This document shows, one piece after another, positions 43,696 through 51,378 of a stretch of 64,000 nt of DNA; the first letter of the stretch is position 1, and each line of letters opens with the position of its first letter. Origin of the DNA: Komagataeibacter swingsii (GTDB lineage Bacteria > Pseudomonadota > Alphaproteobacteria > Acetobacterales > Acetobacteraceae); contig NZ_NKUB01000014.1 in NCBI RefSeq assembly GCF_003207895.1, forward strand, positions 1-64,000, given 5' to 3'. The notes beneath the pieces were generated by a model that was given only the letters and a program-made list of their open reading frames with translations, ran no database searches and was not told where the DNA came from. The position numbers were made by a program, and so were the translations under genes.

Positions 43696-43812
43696 ATGGT
43701 TTCCACGGTCGTGAACCGCCCTTTGGGGAAATGGGCTGCCGGATCGGACCGGCGCAGGCCCCTGCCCGTCTTCACGCCCATCCCCGTTCACAGGAATTAC
43801 CATCCGCCATGA
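43696..43812 (+). CDS. 38-codon leader ORF between the SAM-II riboswitch and metZ
   Basis: The frame MVSTVVNRPLGKWAAGSDRR continues to NYHPP and ends in TGA at 43810-43812, which overlaps the metZ ATG (43809-43811) as ATGA. AAGGG lies about 10 nt before its ATG. The riboswitch ends 27 nt upstream, nearer to this start than to metZ. It could couple riboswitch control to metZ translation. The peptide has no recognisable fold and is basic and Pro-rich at the end, so a regulatory rather than structural role is more likely. It could also be a chance frame. Confidence 0.4.
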   Translation: MVSTVVNRPLGKWAAGSDRRRPLPVFTPIPVHRNYHPP

Positions 43813-45011
43813 CTGACCAGCCTGATCCCAAATCTTTCCGCCCCGCCACCCGCCTGATCAACGCGGGCCTTGAACGTACCCCCTATGGCGAAACCAGCGA
43901 GGCGATGTTCCTGACCTCCGGCTTTGTCTATGACAGCGCGGAACAGGCCGAGGGTACGTTTACGGGCGATGTCTCGCATTACCAGTATTCACGCTTTGGC
44001 AACCCGACGACATCCAACCTTGAACGCCGCCTGTGCGACCTTGAGGGCGCGGAAGCCTGCGTGCTGACCGCCACGGGCATGGGCGCCGTCTCCTCCGCCC
44101 TGCTGGCGCAGGTGCGCGCGGGCGACCGGGTGGTGGCGTCGCGCGCGCTGTTCGGGTCATGCCACTGGATCGTGGCCGAGCTGCTGCCGCGCTACGGCGT
44201 GGAAACCATATTCGTTGATGGCGGCGACATGGCCGCGTGGAAGGACGCGCTGGGCAAGCCCACGCGCGCCGTGCTGCTGGAAAGCCCGTCCAACCCGATG
44301 CTGGATGTGCTGGACATCCGCATGATCTGCGACCTGGCGCACAAGGCCGGGGCGACGGTGGTGGTCGATAACGTGTTCGCCACCCCGCTGTACCAGAAAC
44401 CGCTGGAACTGGGCGCTGACGTGGTGGTGTATTCATGCACCAAGCATATCGACGGGCAGGGCCGCGTGCTGGGGGGCGCGGTGCTGGGCAATGCCAAGTG
44501 GATTGACGAGGTGCTGCGCCCCTTCACCCGCAATACCGGCAACAGCCTTTCCCCCTTCAATGCATGGGTCATGCTGAAAAGCATCGAGACACTGGCCCTG
44601 CGCGTGAACGCCATGACGCAGAATGCGGCGAAGGTGGCGGATTTCCTGGCGGAAGCGCCCGGCATTGCCCGCGTCTTCTATCCCGGCCGCAAGGACCACC
44701 CGCAGTATGAACTGGCGAAAAAGCAGATGTCAGCCGGCTCCACGCTGGTGGCGTTCGAGGTCGAGGGCGGCAAGGAAGGGGCATTCGCCTTCATGAACGC
44801 GCTGCGCCTGATCTCGATTTCCAACAACCTGGGTGACGCGCGCTCGCTTGTCACGCATCCGGCCACGACCACGCACATGAAGCTCGCCCCCGAGGAACGC
44901 GCCCGCCTTGGCATTACCGACGGGGCGATCCGCTTTTCCGTCGGGCTGGAAGATGCCGACGACCTGATTGATGACCTCAAGCGCGGCATCGCGGCGCTGG
45001 GCAACCGGTAA
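43809..45011 (+). CDS. metZ: O-succinylhomoserine sulfhydrylase
   Basis: The 400-residue PLP enzyme makes homocysteine from O-succinylhomoserine and sulfide. It has YQYSRFGNPTTSNLERRLC and TATGMGAVSSALLAQ, and the PLP lysine is in VVYSCTKHIDGQGRVLGG. It ends ISISNNLGDARSLVTHPATT and RFSVGLEDADDLIDDL, all typical of the Cys/Met metabolism PLP family and closest to MetZ. ATG 43809 matches the family start. The upstream SAM-II riboswitch agrees with a methionine role. A close homologue, cystathionine gamma-synthase, cannot be excluded by eye but is less likely. Confidence 0.93.
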   Translation: MTDQPDPKSFRPATRLINAGLERTPYGETSEAMFLTSGFVYDSAEQAEGTFTGDVSHYQYSRFGNPTTSNLERRLCDLEGAEACVLTATGMGAVSSALLAQVRAGDRVVASRALFGSCHWIVAELLPRYGVETIFVDGGDMAAWKDALGKPTRAVLLESPSNPMLDVLDIRMICDLAHKAGATVVVDNVFATPLYQKPLELGADVVVYSCTKHIDGQGRVLGGAVLGNAKWIDEVLRPFTRNTGNSLSPFNAWVMLKSIETLALRVNAMTQNAAKVADFLAEAPGIARVFYPGRKDHPQYELAKKQMSAGSTLVAFEVEGGKEGAFAFMNALRLISISNNLGDARSLVTHPATTTHMKLAPEERARLGITDGAIRFSVGLEDADDLIDDLKRGIAALGNR

Positions 45012-45028
45012 GCAAGGAGCTTCCCTCC

Positions 45029-45505
45029 ATGAGCAAGGACAGGCCTTTCCCTCCCCCCGGCGGGGAAGGAGCGGACTCCCCGCTGGGCGAGACACTGGAC
45101 AACACCCCCTGTTTCGAGGCGACGACCGACAATGTGCGCGTGGTTGTCCAGACCTTCTGGCTGGATGACCAGTCGGAACCGGATGAACACCGTTATGTAT
45201 GGGCATACCGGGTCCGTATCGAAAACCACGGCACGGACCCGATCCAGCTGCTACGCCGCAGCTGGCGCATCGTGGACGGGAAGGGGCGGATCGACCACGT
45301 GGAAGGCGACGGCGTGGTGGGGGAACAACCCCTTATCGACGCCGCCGCCAGTTTCGAATACATGTCCGGGGCCGCCCTTGAAACGCCAACCGGCTTCATG
45401 GGGGGCATGTACCACATGATCCGCCCCGCCAGCCGGCAGCATTTCGATGTCAGCATTCCCGTATTCAGCCTGGACAGCCCGCATCACCCCACTGTCCTTC
45501 ACTGA
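45029..45505 (+). CDS. apaG: ApaG protein (Co2+/Mg2+ efflux-associated)
   Basis: The 158-residue protein has a ~30-residue variable N-terminus, then the ApaG domain: VRVVVQTFWLDDQSEPDEHR, YVWAYRVRIENHG, LLRRSWRIVDGKG and GEQPLIDAAASFEYMSGAAL. The domain is an immunoglobulin-like fold. ApaG is associated with cobalt/magnesium resistance, but its mechanism is unclear. The start follows AAGGAG. It lies 17 nt after metZ, so both may be read from the SAM-II-controlled transcript. Confidence 0.93.
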   Translation: MSKDRPFPPPGGEGADSPLGETLDNTPCFEATTDNVRVVVQTFWLDDQSEPDEHRYVWAYRVRIENHGTDPIQLLRRSWRIVDGKGRIDHVEGDGVVGEQPLIDAAASFEYMSGAALETPTGFMGGMYHMIRPASRQHFDVSIPVFSLDSPHHPTVLH

Positions 45506-45562
45506 ATTTTCCCTCTGCGGCGTGTCCGTGCCGGATACGCCCATGCAACAAGAACCGACAGC

Positions 45563-46168
45563 ATGACTTCCATCGATTCCCGCCCCTCCCGCACGGAAGC
45601 AGAGGAGGCCGTCCGCACCCTGCTGCGCTGGGCGGGTGAAGATCCCGACCGCGAGGGACTGCGTGACACGCCCCAGCGCGTCATCAAATCCTATGACGAA
45701 TTCTTCTGCGGCTATGCCGAAGACCCGGTCGACCTGCTGCGCCGCACCTTTTCCGAAGTCGACGATTACGACGAGATGGTGCTGCTGCGCGATATCCGCG
45801 TGGAGAGCCATTGCGAACACCACATGGTGCCCATCATTGGCGTGGCCCACGTGGCCTACCTGCCGCGCAAGCGGGTGGTGGGGATTTCCAAGCTGGCCCG
45901 CGTGGTGGACGCCTATGCAAGGCGTTTCCAGATCCAGGAACGGCTGACGGCCCAGATCGCCAACACCATCAACGAGGAACTCCAGCCCTATGGCGTGGGC
46001 GTGGTGATCGAGGCGTCACACCAGTGCATGACCACGCGCGGCGTGCATCGCCCCGGTGTATCGATGGTCACCAGCCGCATGCTGGGCACCTTCCGCACCA
46101 ATTCGGACACGCGGCGCGAATTCCTGTCCATCCTCAACCGCCCGGCCATGAACAGCAGCGGTATCTGA
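45563..46168 (+). CDS. folE: GTP cyclohydrolase I
   Basis: The 201-residue enzyme makes dihydroneopterin triphosphate, the first step of folate synthesis. It contains [19 protein letters not shown], the zinc ligands in [32 protein letters not shown], and [20 protein letters not shown] with the late Cys ligand. Length is normal. The next feature is a dispersed repeat that separates it from a convergent gene. folP, another folate gene, is elsewhere in the window. Confidence 0.96.
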   Translation: MTSIDSRPSRTEAEEAVRTLLRWAGEDPDREGLRDTPQRVIKSYDEFFCGYAEDPVDLLRRTFSEVDDYDEMVLLRDIRVESHCEHHMVPIIGVAHVAYLPRKRVVGISKLARVVDAYARRFQIQERLTAQIANTINEELQPYGVGVVIEASHQCMTTRGVHRPGVSMVTSRMLGTFRTNSDTRREFLSILNRPAMNSSGI

Positions 46169-46170
46169 TT

Positions 46171-46264
46171 GATAAGAAACAGACGTTTCTGGGTGCCGCC
46201 TTTTTTCAAAAAGGCGGCGTTCTTTTGAGGCTTCTTAAAAAAGCTTCACCAAAAACCTCTTTAT
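46171..46264. repeat. Dispersed two-hairpin repeat, copy C
   Basis: From GATAAG the element runs GTTTCTGGGTGCCGCC, a T-run/A-run hairpin (GCCGCCTTTTT / AAAAAGGCGGC), a second hairpin (GGCTTCTTAAAAAAGCTTC) and CACCAAAAACCTCTTTATT. It fills the whole gap between folE and the convergent DJ-1 gene. Its last bases form the TAA stop of the latter. Orientation is as copy A. Confidence 0.8.
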
Positions 46265-46839
46265 TCAAGACTGACTTTCGCCCCCAGCACGGCGATGAAC
46301 TGCGCCAGCCATGCCGGGTGGGCGGGCCATGCCGGGGCCGTGACCAGCCTGCCATCGGTCACGGCCGCATCCAGCGCGATATCGGCATAGATGCCATCCG
46401 CCAGTTCCACTTCCGGACGGCAGGCGGGATAGGCTGAAACCTTGCGCCCGGCAATGATACGGGCGGCGGCCAGAAGCTGGCCCGCGTGGCAGATCGCGGC
46501 AATGGGCCGGTCGGCGAAGGCGCGGACCAGTTCGATCACCCGCGGGTCCAGCCGCAGGTATTCCGGCGCGCGCCCACCGGGCAGGACAAGGCCGGCATAG
46601 TCGGCGTGACGGATGTCATCAAAGGTCGCGTTCAGCGCAAAGCGGTGGCCCGGCTTTTCGCTGTAGGTCTGCGCGCCCTCAAAATCATGGATGGCGGTCA
46701 GGACATGCTCGCCCTTCCTGCGGCCGGGGCAGACCGCATCAACCCGGTAGCCCAGCATGGTCAGGGCCTGATAGGGCACCATGACCTCATAATCCTCGAC
46801 ATAATCGCCAGCCAGCAGCAGAAGCCTTGGTGCGCTCAT
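46261..46839 (-). CDS. DJ-1/PfpI family protein
   Basis: The 192-residue protein has [39 protein letters not shown] and the nucleophile elbow [13 protein letters not shown] with the conserved Cys, placing it in the DJ-1/PfpI superfamily. Members act as proteases, glyoxalases or chaperones, and the exact role is open. ATG 46839 ([19 protein letters not shown]) is the natural start and has GGAAGG upstream. It begins 26 nt after moaB on the same strand. The stop codon is provided by repeat copy C. Confidence 0.87.
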   Translation of the reverse strand: MSAPRLLLLAGDYVEDYEVMVPYQALTMLGYRVDAVCPGRRKGEHVLTAIHDFEGAQTYSEKPGHRFALNATFDDIRHADYAGLVLPGGRAPEYLRLDPRVIELVRAFADRPIAAICHAGQLLAAARIIAGRKVSAYPACRPEVELADGIYADIALDAAVTDGRLVTAPAWPAHPAWLAQFIAVLGAKVSLE

Positions 46840-46864
46840 TATCCGTTTCCTTCCCGTTATCCGG

Positions 46865-47419
46865 TCAGTCGTGATGGCCGTCCGGGGACAGGTGTTCACG
46901 CAGCCGGGGCATGAGTTCGACAAAGTTGCAGGGCACATGGCGGCTGTCGAGCTGCCAGACCAGTATGTCGTCCCACCCGTCCTTCACCGCGCCCGATGAC
47001 CCGGGCAGCGCGAACAGGTAGGTCCCGTTCGCGACCCCCGCCAGCGCGCGTGACTGGATCGTGGACGTGCCGATTTTCTGGTAGGACAGCATGCGGAACA
47101 GTTCACCGAATCCCTCGATCCGTTTTTCGATCACTTTATCGAAAGCTTCCGGCGTGACATCGCGGCCCGTCACCCCCGTGCCGCCGGTCGAGATGACGAC
47201 ATCCACCTGGCTGTCCGCGATCCATCCCGACAGGGTGGCGGCAAGGCGGCCGGCATCATCGGGCACGATGGCGCGCGCGGCCACCACATGGCCCGCGGCG
47301 GTGACGCGCGCGGCCAGTATATCGCCGGATCTGTCCGTTTCCGGCGTGCGGGTGTCGGATACCGTCAGCACCGCGATGCGGACGGGCAGGAAGGGTTTTT
47401 TCATATCAAGTCGCGACAT
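46865..47419 (-). CDS. moaB: Molybdenum cofactor biosynthesis protein B
   Basis: The 184-residue MogA/MoaB family protein has [20 protein letters not shown] and [20 protein letters not shown], both molybdopterin-binding motifs, then [20 protein letters not shown]. It takes part in adenylylation of molybdopterin. MoaB is favoured over MogA by the overall layout. ATG 47419 is taken; ATG 47404 is possible. No other molybdenum cofactor gene is near. Confidence 0.9.
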   Translation of the reverse strand: MSRLDMKKPFLPVRIAVLTVSDTRTPETDRSGDILAARVTAAGHVVAARAIVPDDAGRLAATLSGWIADSQVDVVISTGGTGVTGRDVTPEAFDKVIEKRIEGFGELFRMLSYQKIGTSTIQSRALAGVANGTYLFALPGSSGAVKDGWDDILVWQLDSRHVPCNFVELMPRLREHLSPDGHHD

Positions 47420-47541
47420 GGGACCATGTTCACCATTCCCGCGCCATGCCGTCAACGGGCATCGCGGCAGGGGCATGCGCCGTCATTCCGACAGGGAAAT
47501 AATGAGTAATATGTGAGAACAAACACAAAAATCTGATGTAT

Positions 47542-47558
47542 TTGTGCATTGCACAAAA
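47542..47558. promoter_or_regulatory. 17-bp palindrome upstream of the OprB porin gene
   Basis: TTTGTGCATTGCACAAA has perfect 8-bp arms around one central base. It lies 124 bp before the porin start in a 200-bp AT-rich divergent region shared with moaB. It may be the operator of a sugar- or carbon-responsive regulator; the regulator is unknown. Confidence 0.5.
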
Positions 47559-47681
47559 AAACATACATATGAATAATAACATTTTATATAAATCTATTGA
47601 TATAACAAAAAAAAATCCTTTACCGTTATTTTACAAAACATTAGTTTTTACATAATTCCCCTGCCAAGGTTTATATTCGGC

Positions 47682-49160
47682 ATGAAATATGCTATCGATA
47701 CGCGGATGATCAGAACATTCTCCCGATTTTTTGCACCGCTGTCCCTGGTTCTTCTTGCGTTTTTTGCCCAGGGTGAAACCGCATCGGCACAGGCCATACC
47801 CGGCGAAGGACAGGGCGTGATCGGCTCACAGCCCAGCCTTAATGTCAATTCGCGACGTAATGTCCATGTGAACGATCCGGGATCGTTTTTCAGCGCGCCC
47901 TACGGAAACCAGCATTTTTTCGGGGACTGGGCCGGGATACAGCCGTTCCTGCTGAAACATGGCGTGCATATCGAGGCCGACGTGCATGAGGAACTGGCAG
48001 GCAACTTCCGCGGCGGCGCCCAGCAGGGCGTGACCGATGCGGGGCAGGTCGGCGTGGAAATCGATATCGACTGGCACAAGCTGGCCGGCGCGCCGAAGAA
48101 TTTCTGGACACATACCATGATCGTGAACGGCCATGGCCGTAACGAGAGCACGGACAACATCCACGATTCCCTCGGCGGCGTGCAGCAGATCTACGGCGCG
48201 CGTGGCAACGTGGTCGCCCATCTGGTGTACATGTATGCCGAACAGTCGCTGTTCCATAACCGGCTGGATATCAGCGCGGGCTGGATTCCTGTGGGCAGCT
48301 TCTTCGCCGCGTCCCCACTGTTCTGTGACTTCATGAACGTGTCGATATGCGGCAACCCCGCGCCGGGCAAATACGTGCCGGGTGGCCGTGACTGGCCTTC
48401 GGGCAACCTAGGGGTGGTGGCCCGCGTCATGCCGACGGTCGATACCTACATCATGGCCAGCATGTTCGCGGTATCGCCGCATTCCTATAACGGTGGCATT
48501 TCGGGCTGGGCCTGGGCGCAGAGCGGCCTTGGCAAATTCTCCACCCCGGTGGAATTCGGCTGGCTGCCGGAATTCGGTCGTCATCATCTGGCCGGTCACT
48601 ACAAGGCGGGCTACGGCTACGACAATTCGCAGTACAGCGACCTGTACCAGGACATCAACGGCAATTCCGCCGTGCTGACGCACCTGCCGTTCCGCAAGCA
48701 GTCGGGCGTCAGCACCGCATGGTTCCAGGCGGACCAGATGTTCATGCGCAACGGCGCAGGCCCGACCAACGGCCTGATTGCGCTGACGGGCATCATGTAT
48801 ACGTCGGGCAAGGTCTCGGCGATGAAGTACCACGCATGGGCCGGCATCGTGGAAACCGGCGCACGATGGGGCCGACCACTCGATACGGTGGGGGCGATGT
48901 TCCATTATTTCGAAATGAGCCGCGCATCCGTCCTGCAGCAGGAATCCTCGGTCCTGGCGGGCACGCCGTTCCTGACCAACCAGTGGGGCAAGGCATGGGG
49001 CATCCAGACGCATGAGGATGTGTACGAAGTGTTCTACAACATCCACACCGCGCGCGGCATGAGCTTCCAGCCGGACTTCCAGTACATCAACCGCCCCGGC
49101 GGCACCACGACCTATCATGACGCGGCGGTGATGGGGCTGCAGTTCAACTGCATCCTGTAA
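47682..49160 (+). CDS. OprB family carbohydrate-selective porin
   Basis: The 492-residue outer membrane protein has a signal peptide (FFAPLSLVLLAFFAQGETAS, cleavage near ASAQA). The mature part begins with FFGDWAGIQPFLLKHGVHIE, the OprB signature, and goes on with alternating beta-strand segments, ending in LQFNCIL. It would admit sugars or polyols across the outer membrane. The start has a weak ribosome binding site (CCAAGG 12 nt upstream). It is preceded by an AT-rich promoter region with a 17-bp palindrome. A kinase-fold gene follows 45 nt downstream. Confidence 0.9.
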   Translation: MKYAIDTRMIRTFSRFFAPLSLVLLAFFAQGETASAQAIPGEGQGVIGSQPSLNVNSRRNVHVNDPGSFFSAPYGNQHFFGDWAGIQPFLLKHGVHIEADVHEELAGNFRGGAQQGVTDAGQVGVEIDIDWHKLAGAPKNFWTHTMIVNGHGRNESTDNIHDSLGGVQQIYGARGNVVAHLVYMYAEQSLFHNRLDISAGWIPVGSFFAASPLFCDFMNVSICGNPAPGKYVPGGRDWPSGNLGVVARVMPTVDTYIMASMFAVSPHSYNGGISGWAWAQSGLGKFSTPVEFGWLPEFGRHHLAGHYKAGYGYDNSQYSDLYQDINGNSAVLTHLPFRKQSGVSTAWFQADQMFMRNGAGPTNGLIALTGIMYTSGKVSAMKYHAWAGIVETGARWGRPLDTVGAMFHYFEMSRASVLQQESSVLAGTPFLTNQWGKAWGIQTHEDVYEVFYNIHTARGMSFQPDFQYINRPGGTTTYHDAAVMGLQFNCIL

Positions 49161-49205
49161 CGCACCCTTCATCAACGGGGCTTCCCACGGTATGGGGGGC
49201 GGATC

Positions 49206-50189
49206 ATGACCGATCCAGCCCTCCTTTACCGACAGGCCCGTGCGGCGCTGGTCGATTACCACCTGCCGCGTGCGCGGGCGACGCTGCTCTCCATTTCGGA
49301 AAATGTCATTTTCCGGATCGACGCGGGCGATGGGCGACGTTATGCGCTGCGCCTGCACCGACCCGGCTATCACAGCGCGCCCGAAATCCGCAGCGAACTG
49401 GCATGGCTTGACGCCCTGCACGCGGCGGGGCTGGAAGTTCCCCTCCCCATCCCCGCCGATGACGGCCTGACCCTGCGTAGCGTGCGGTGTGATGACGGGG
49501 TAACGCGCCATGCGGTCCTGTTTGCATGGATGGATGGCACCGAACCCACGCCGGACATTGATCCCGCGGCCTTTGACCGGCTGGGCCGCATTACCGCACG
49601 CCTGCATGGTCATAGCCGCCACTGGGTGCGCCCTGTGGGGTTCATCCGCAAGGCCTGGACACCCGACACCATGACCGGCCCCCGCGCCCTGTGGGGACGA
49701 TGGGACAGGGCGCCGGGCATGACCGCACCCGCATGCGGCCTGATTGCGCGGTGCGTGCGGCAGGTTGATGCGCAACTGGCCGGTTATGGCACGCAATCCC
49801 ACCGATTCGGGCTGATCCATGCCGACCTGCGGCTGGCCAACCTGCTGGTCAGCGGCACGCATACACGCCTGATCGATTTTGATGACTGCGGCATAAGCTG
49901 GTTCATGCAGGACCTTGCGGCGGCGCTGAGTTTCCATGAAGACCACCCGCATGCCCCGCGCTGGGTCGACCACTGGCTGCGCGGCTACAGCACGGCGGGC
50001 GCCATCACGCAGGCGGACCTGGACATCCTGCCCGCCCTTGTTATCCAGCGCCGCATCCAGCTTCTGGCATGGACCGGCACGCATCGCGATACACGGCAGG
50101 TCCACAGCCTTGGCCCCGACTGGTTCGACCGCACGCTGGGGTTATGCCATGCGTGGGCACGGGGGCAACTGCTGCGCGATATCGGCTGA
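49206..50189 (+). CDS. SrkA/RdoA-like phosphotransferase
   Basis: The 327-residue aminoglycoside-phosphotransferase-fold kinase has the ATP loop ENVIFRIDAGDGRRYALRLH, catalytic loop LIHADLRLANLLV and metal-binding RLIDFDDCGISW. This layout fits the stress response kinase SrkA (YihE) and homoserine-kinase-like groups. The substrate is unknown, possibly Ser/Thr in proteins. It follows the porin gene by 45 nt, so both may share a promoter. Confidence 0.82.
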   Translation: MTDPALLYRQARAALVDYHLPRARATLLSISENVIFRIDAGDGRRYALRLHRPGYHSAPEIRSELAWLDALHAAGLEVPLPIPADDGLTLRSVRCDDGVTRHAVLFAWMDGTEPTPDIDPAAFDRLGRITARLHGHSRHWVRPVGFIRKAWTPDTMTGPRALWGRWDRAPGMTAPACGLIARCVRQVDAQLAGYGTQSHRFGLIHADLRLANLLVSGTHTRLIDFDDCGISWFMQDLAAALSFHEDHPHAPRWVDHWLRGYSTAGAITQADLDILPALVIQRRIQLLAWTGTHRDTRQVHSLGPDWFDRTLGLCHAWARGQLLRDIG

Positions 50190-50455
50190 AAGCGGGATAA
50201 TTAGATATTTTTTTAATTCATCCATACGATAAAAGCGGCCACATTACTTTTTGGAAACTTTTGTAATGCGCGGGACAGAATGCCATCTGGTTGCATGAGA
50301 TCAATTAAATGTGACTTACAGAATCGCATTTCCCACGTGGTATGTCTTTTATGCCTCATTCCTGACATGTATGGACGTTAGGTAATGTGTCGTTCGGTTA
50401 ACAACCCGATTCACCGGAGCCCGTCCCGTCCTTGGCACATAACGGAAAAACAGCA

Positions 50456-50638
50456 ATGACCCCTGCAGTTGACACGATCGCCTCGGCCCCGGCAGTTCCC
50501 CCCGTCGTCGCTGGCCTGTCCGTGGCACCCGATGAAGTCCCGACCCGGTCCCAGACCACGCGGATGATCTATTCCCGCCACCGTCGCGCCCTGCGCGATT
50601 ACGCCCGCACGCTGGCGACCAACACCGACAATGCCTGA
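50456..50638 (+). CDS. Small basic protein of unknown function
   Basis: The 60-residue product has an Ala/Pro/Val-rich N-terminal half and a basic C-terminal half, TRMIYSRHRRALRDYARTLA. ATG 50456 has GGAAAAAC about 8 nt upstream. A long AT-rich, promoter-like region of 266 bp precedes it, more than such a short gene would need. No family is recognised. The basic helix could bind nucleic acid, but this is a guess. Confidence 0.5.
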   Translation: MTPAVDTIASAPAVPPVVAGLSVAPDEVPTRSQTTRMIYSRHRRALRDYARTLATNTDNA

Positions 50639-50709
50639 CCTGCCTGCGCCATGGGGCCAGTTGACCGCATGGGCCGTAGACCGACCACGATAAAAGTCAA
50701 ACTTTGACA

Positions 50710-51129
50710 TTATTTTCCTGATCGCATCCTCAGGGCCGCCAGGGCGTGGCGGGTTGGTTCGGTCAGATCCATGGGCAATGCATCAGGCGCGTACCAGCAC
50801 GGGCCTTCATGCTTGTCCGGTTCCATAAGCGCCGGCACGCCCTGCCATGACGTGACCAGATAGACGGGCGAAATCCAGTGATACCCGGCACCGGCATCCA
50901 TCTGCTCCACAAGGCATAGCAGGTCGCGCGCCTGGATGGTGATGCCCAGTTCCTCCGCAATTTCACGTTCCGCCGCCTGGGCCGTGGTCTCATAGGGGTC
51001 TACCTTGCCACCGGGCAGGCCCCAGCATCCGGCCTCCGGCTGTTTCAGGCGTCGCAGCAGCAGGATACGGCCCCCTTCATCCACAATGGCTGCACCACAT
51101 CCCACGCGCGGGCCGGTCATGGTTGTCAT
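50710..51129 (-). CDS. NUDIX hydrolase
   Basis: The 139-residue hydrolase has a complete Nudix box, from GGKVDPYE through REIAEELGI, around residues 41-64, and the opening GCGAAIVDEGGRILLLRR. It should cleave nucleoside diphosphates linked to another moiety, such as oxidised or sugar nucleotides. A MutT-like or ADP-ribose pyrophosphatase role is possible. It lies downstream of pdc on the same strand beyond repeat copy D and a terminator. Confidence 0.9.
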   Translation of the reverse strand: MTTMTGPRVGCGAAIVDEGGRILLLRRLKQPEAGCWGLPGGKVDPYETTAQAAEREIAEELGITIQARDLLCLVEQMDAGAGYHWISPVYLVTSWQGVPALMEPDKHEGPCWYAPDALPMDLTEPTRHALAALRMRSGK

Positions 51130-51192
51130 ATTCCTACCTTTTCCCCTTCAGGTGACTGTTCCAAAAATCTGCCTATGAGATGTCCTTGAAAT

Positions 51193-51250
51193 CATAAAGA
51201 AATTTTTGGTGAAGCTTTTTAAAAAAGGCAGTACCCAAAAACTTTTATCA
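51193..51250. repeat. Dispersed two-hairpin repeat, copy D (short form)
   Basis: ATAAAGAAATTTTTGGTG, GAAGCTTTTT, AAAAAAGGC, and GTACCCAAAAACTTTTATC are the outer arms and half-hairpins of the family. The centre is missing: the left half of one hairpin is joined to the right half of the other. Orientation is opposite to copies A and C. It lies between pdc and the NUDIX gene. Confidence 0.7.
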
Positions 51251-51319
51251 TTTTTTATGCAGTCTTTTGTCATTCGCAGGCCCTTAAAACGGCCGCTGAA
51301 AAACGCACCCCATACGACA

Positions 51320-51343
51320 AGGGGGCACCCGAAGGCACCCCCC
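51320..51343 (-). terminator. Stem-loop after pdc
   Basis: On the minus strand a 9-bp stem with two G-U pairs and a TTCG loop (GGGGGTGCC / GGTGCCCCC) starts about 36 nt after the pdc stop. The plus-strand RNA would have A-C mismatches at the same places, so the structure favours the pdc transcript. No T-tract follows. Confidence 0.6.
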
Positions 51344-51378
51344 ATATGATCCCGTTACAGCAGTACGGCCGTTTGTGA

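Noticed and set aside
48408-50105. 565-codon minus-strand frame opposite the porin 3' end and the kinase gene
   Set aside because: It spans two unrelated plus-strand genes and the gap between them, which is typical of a GC-rich shadow.
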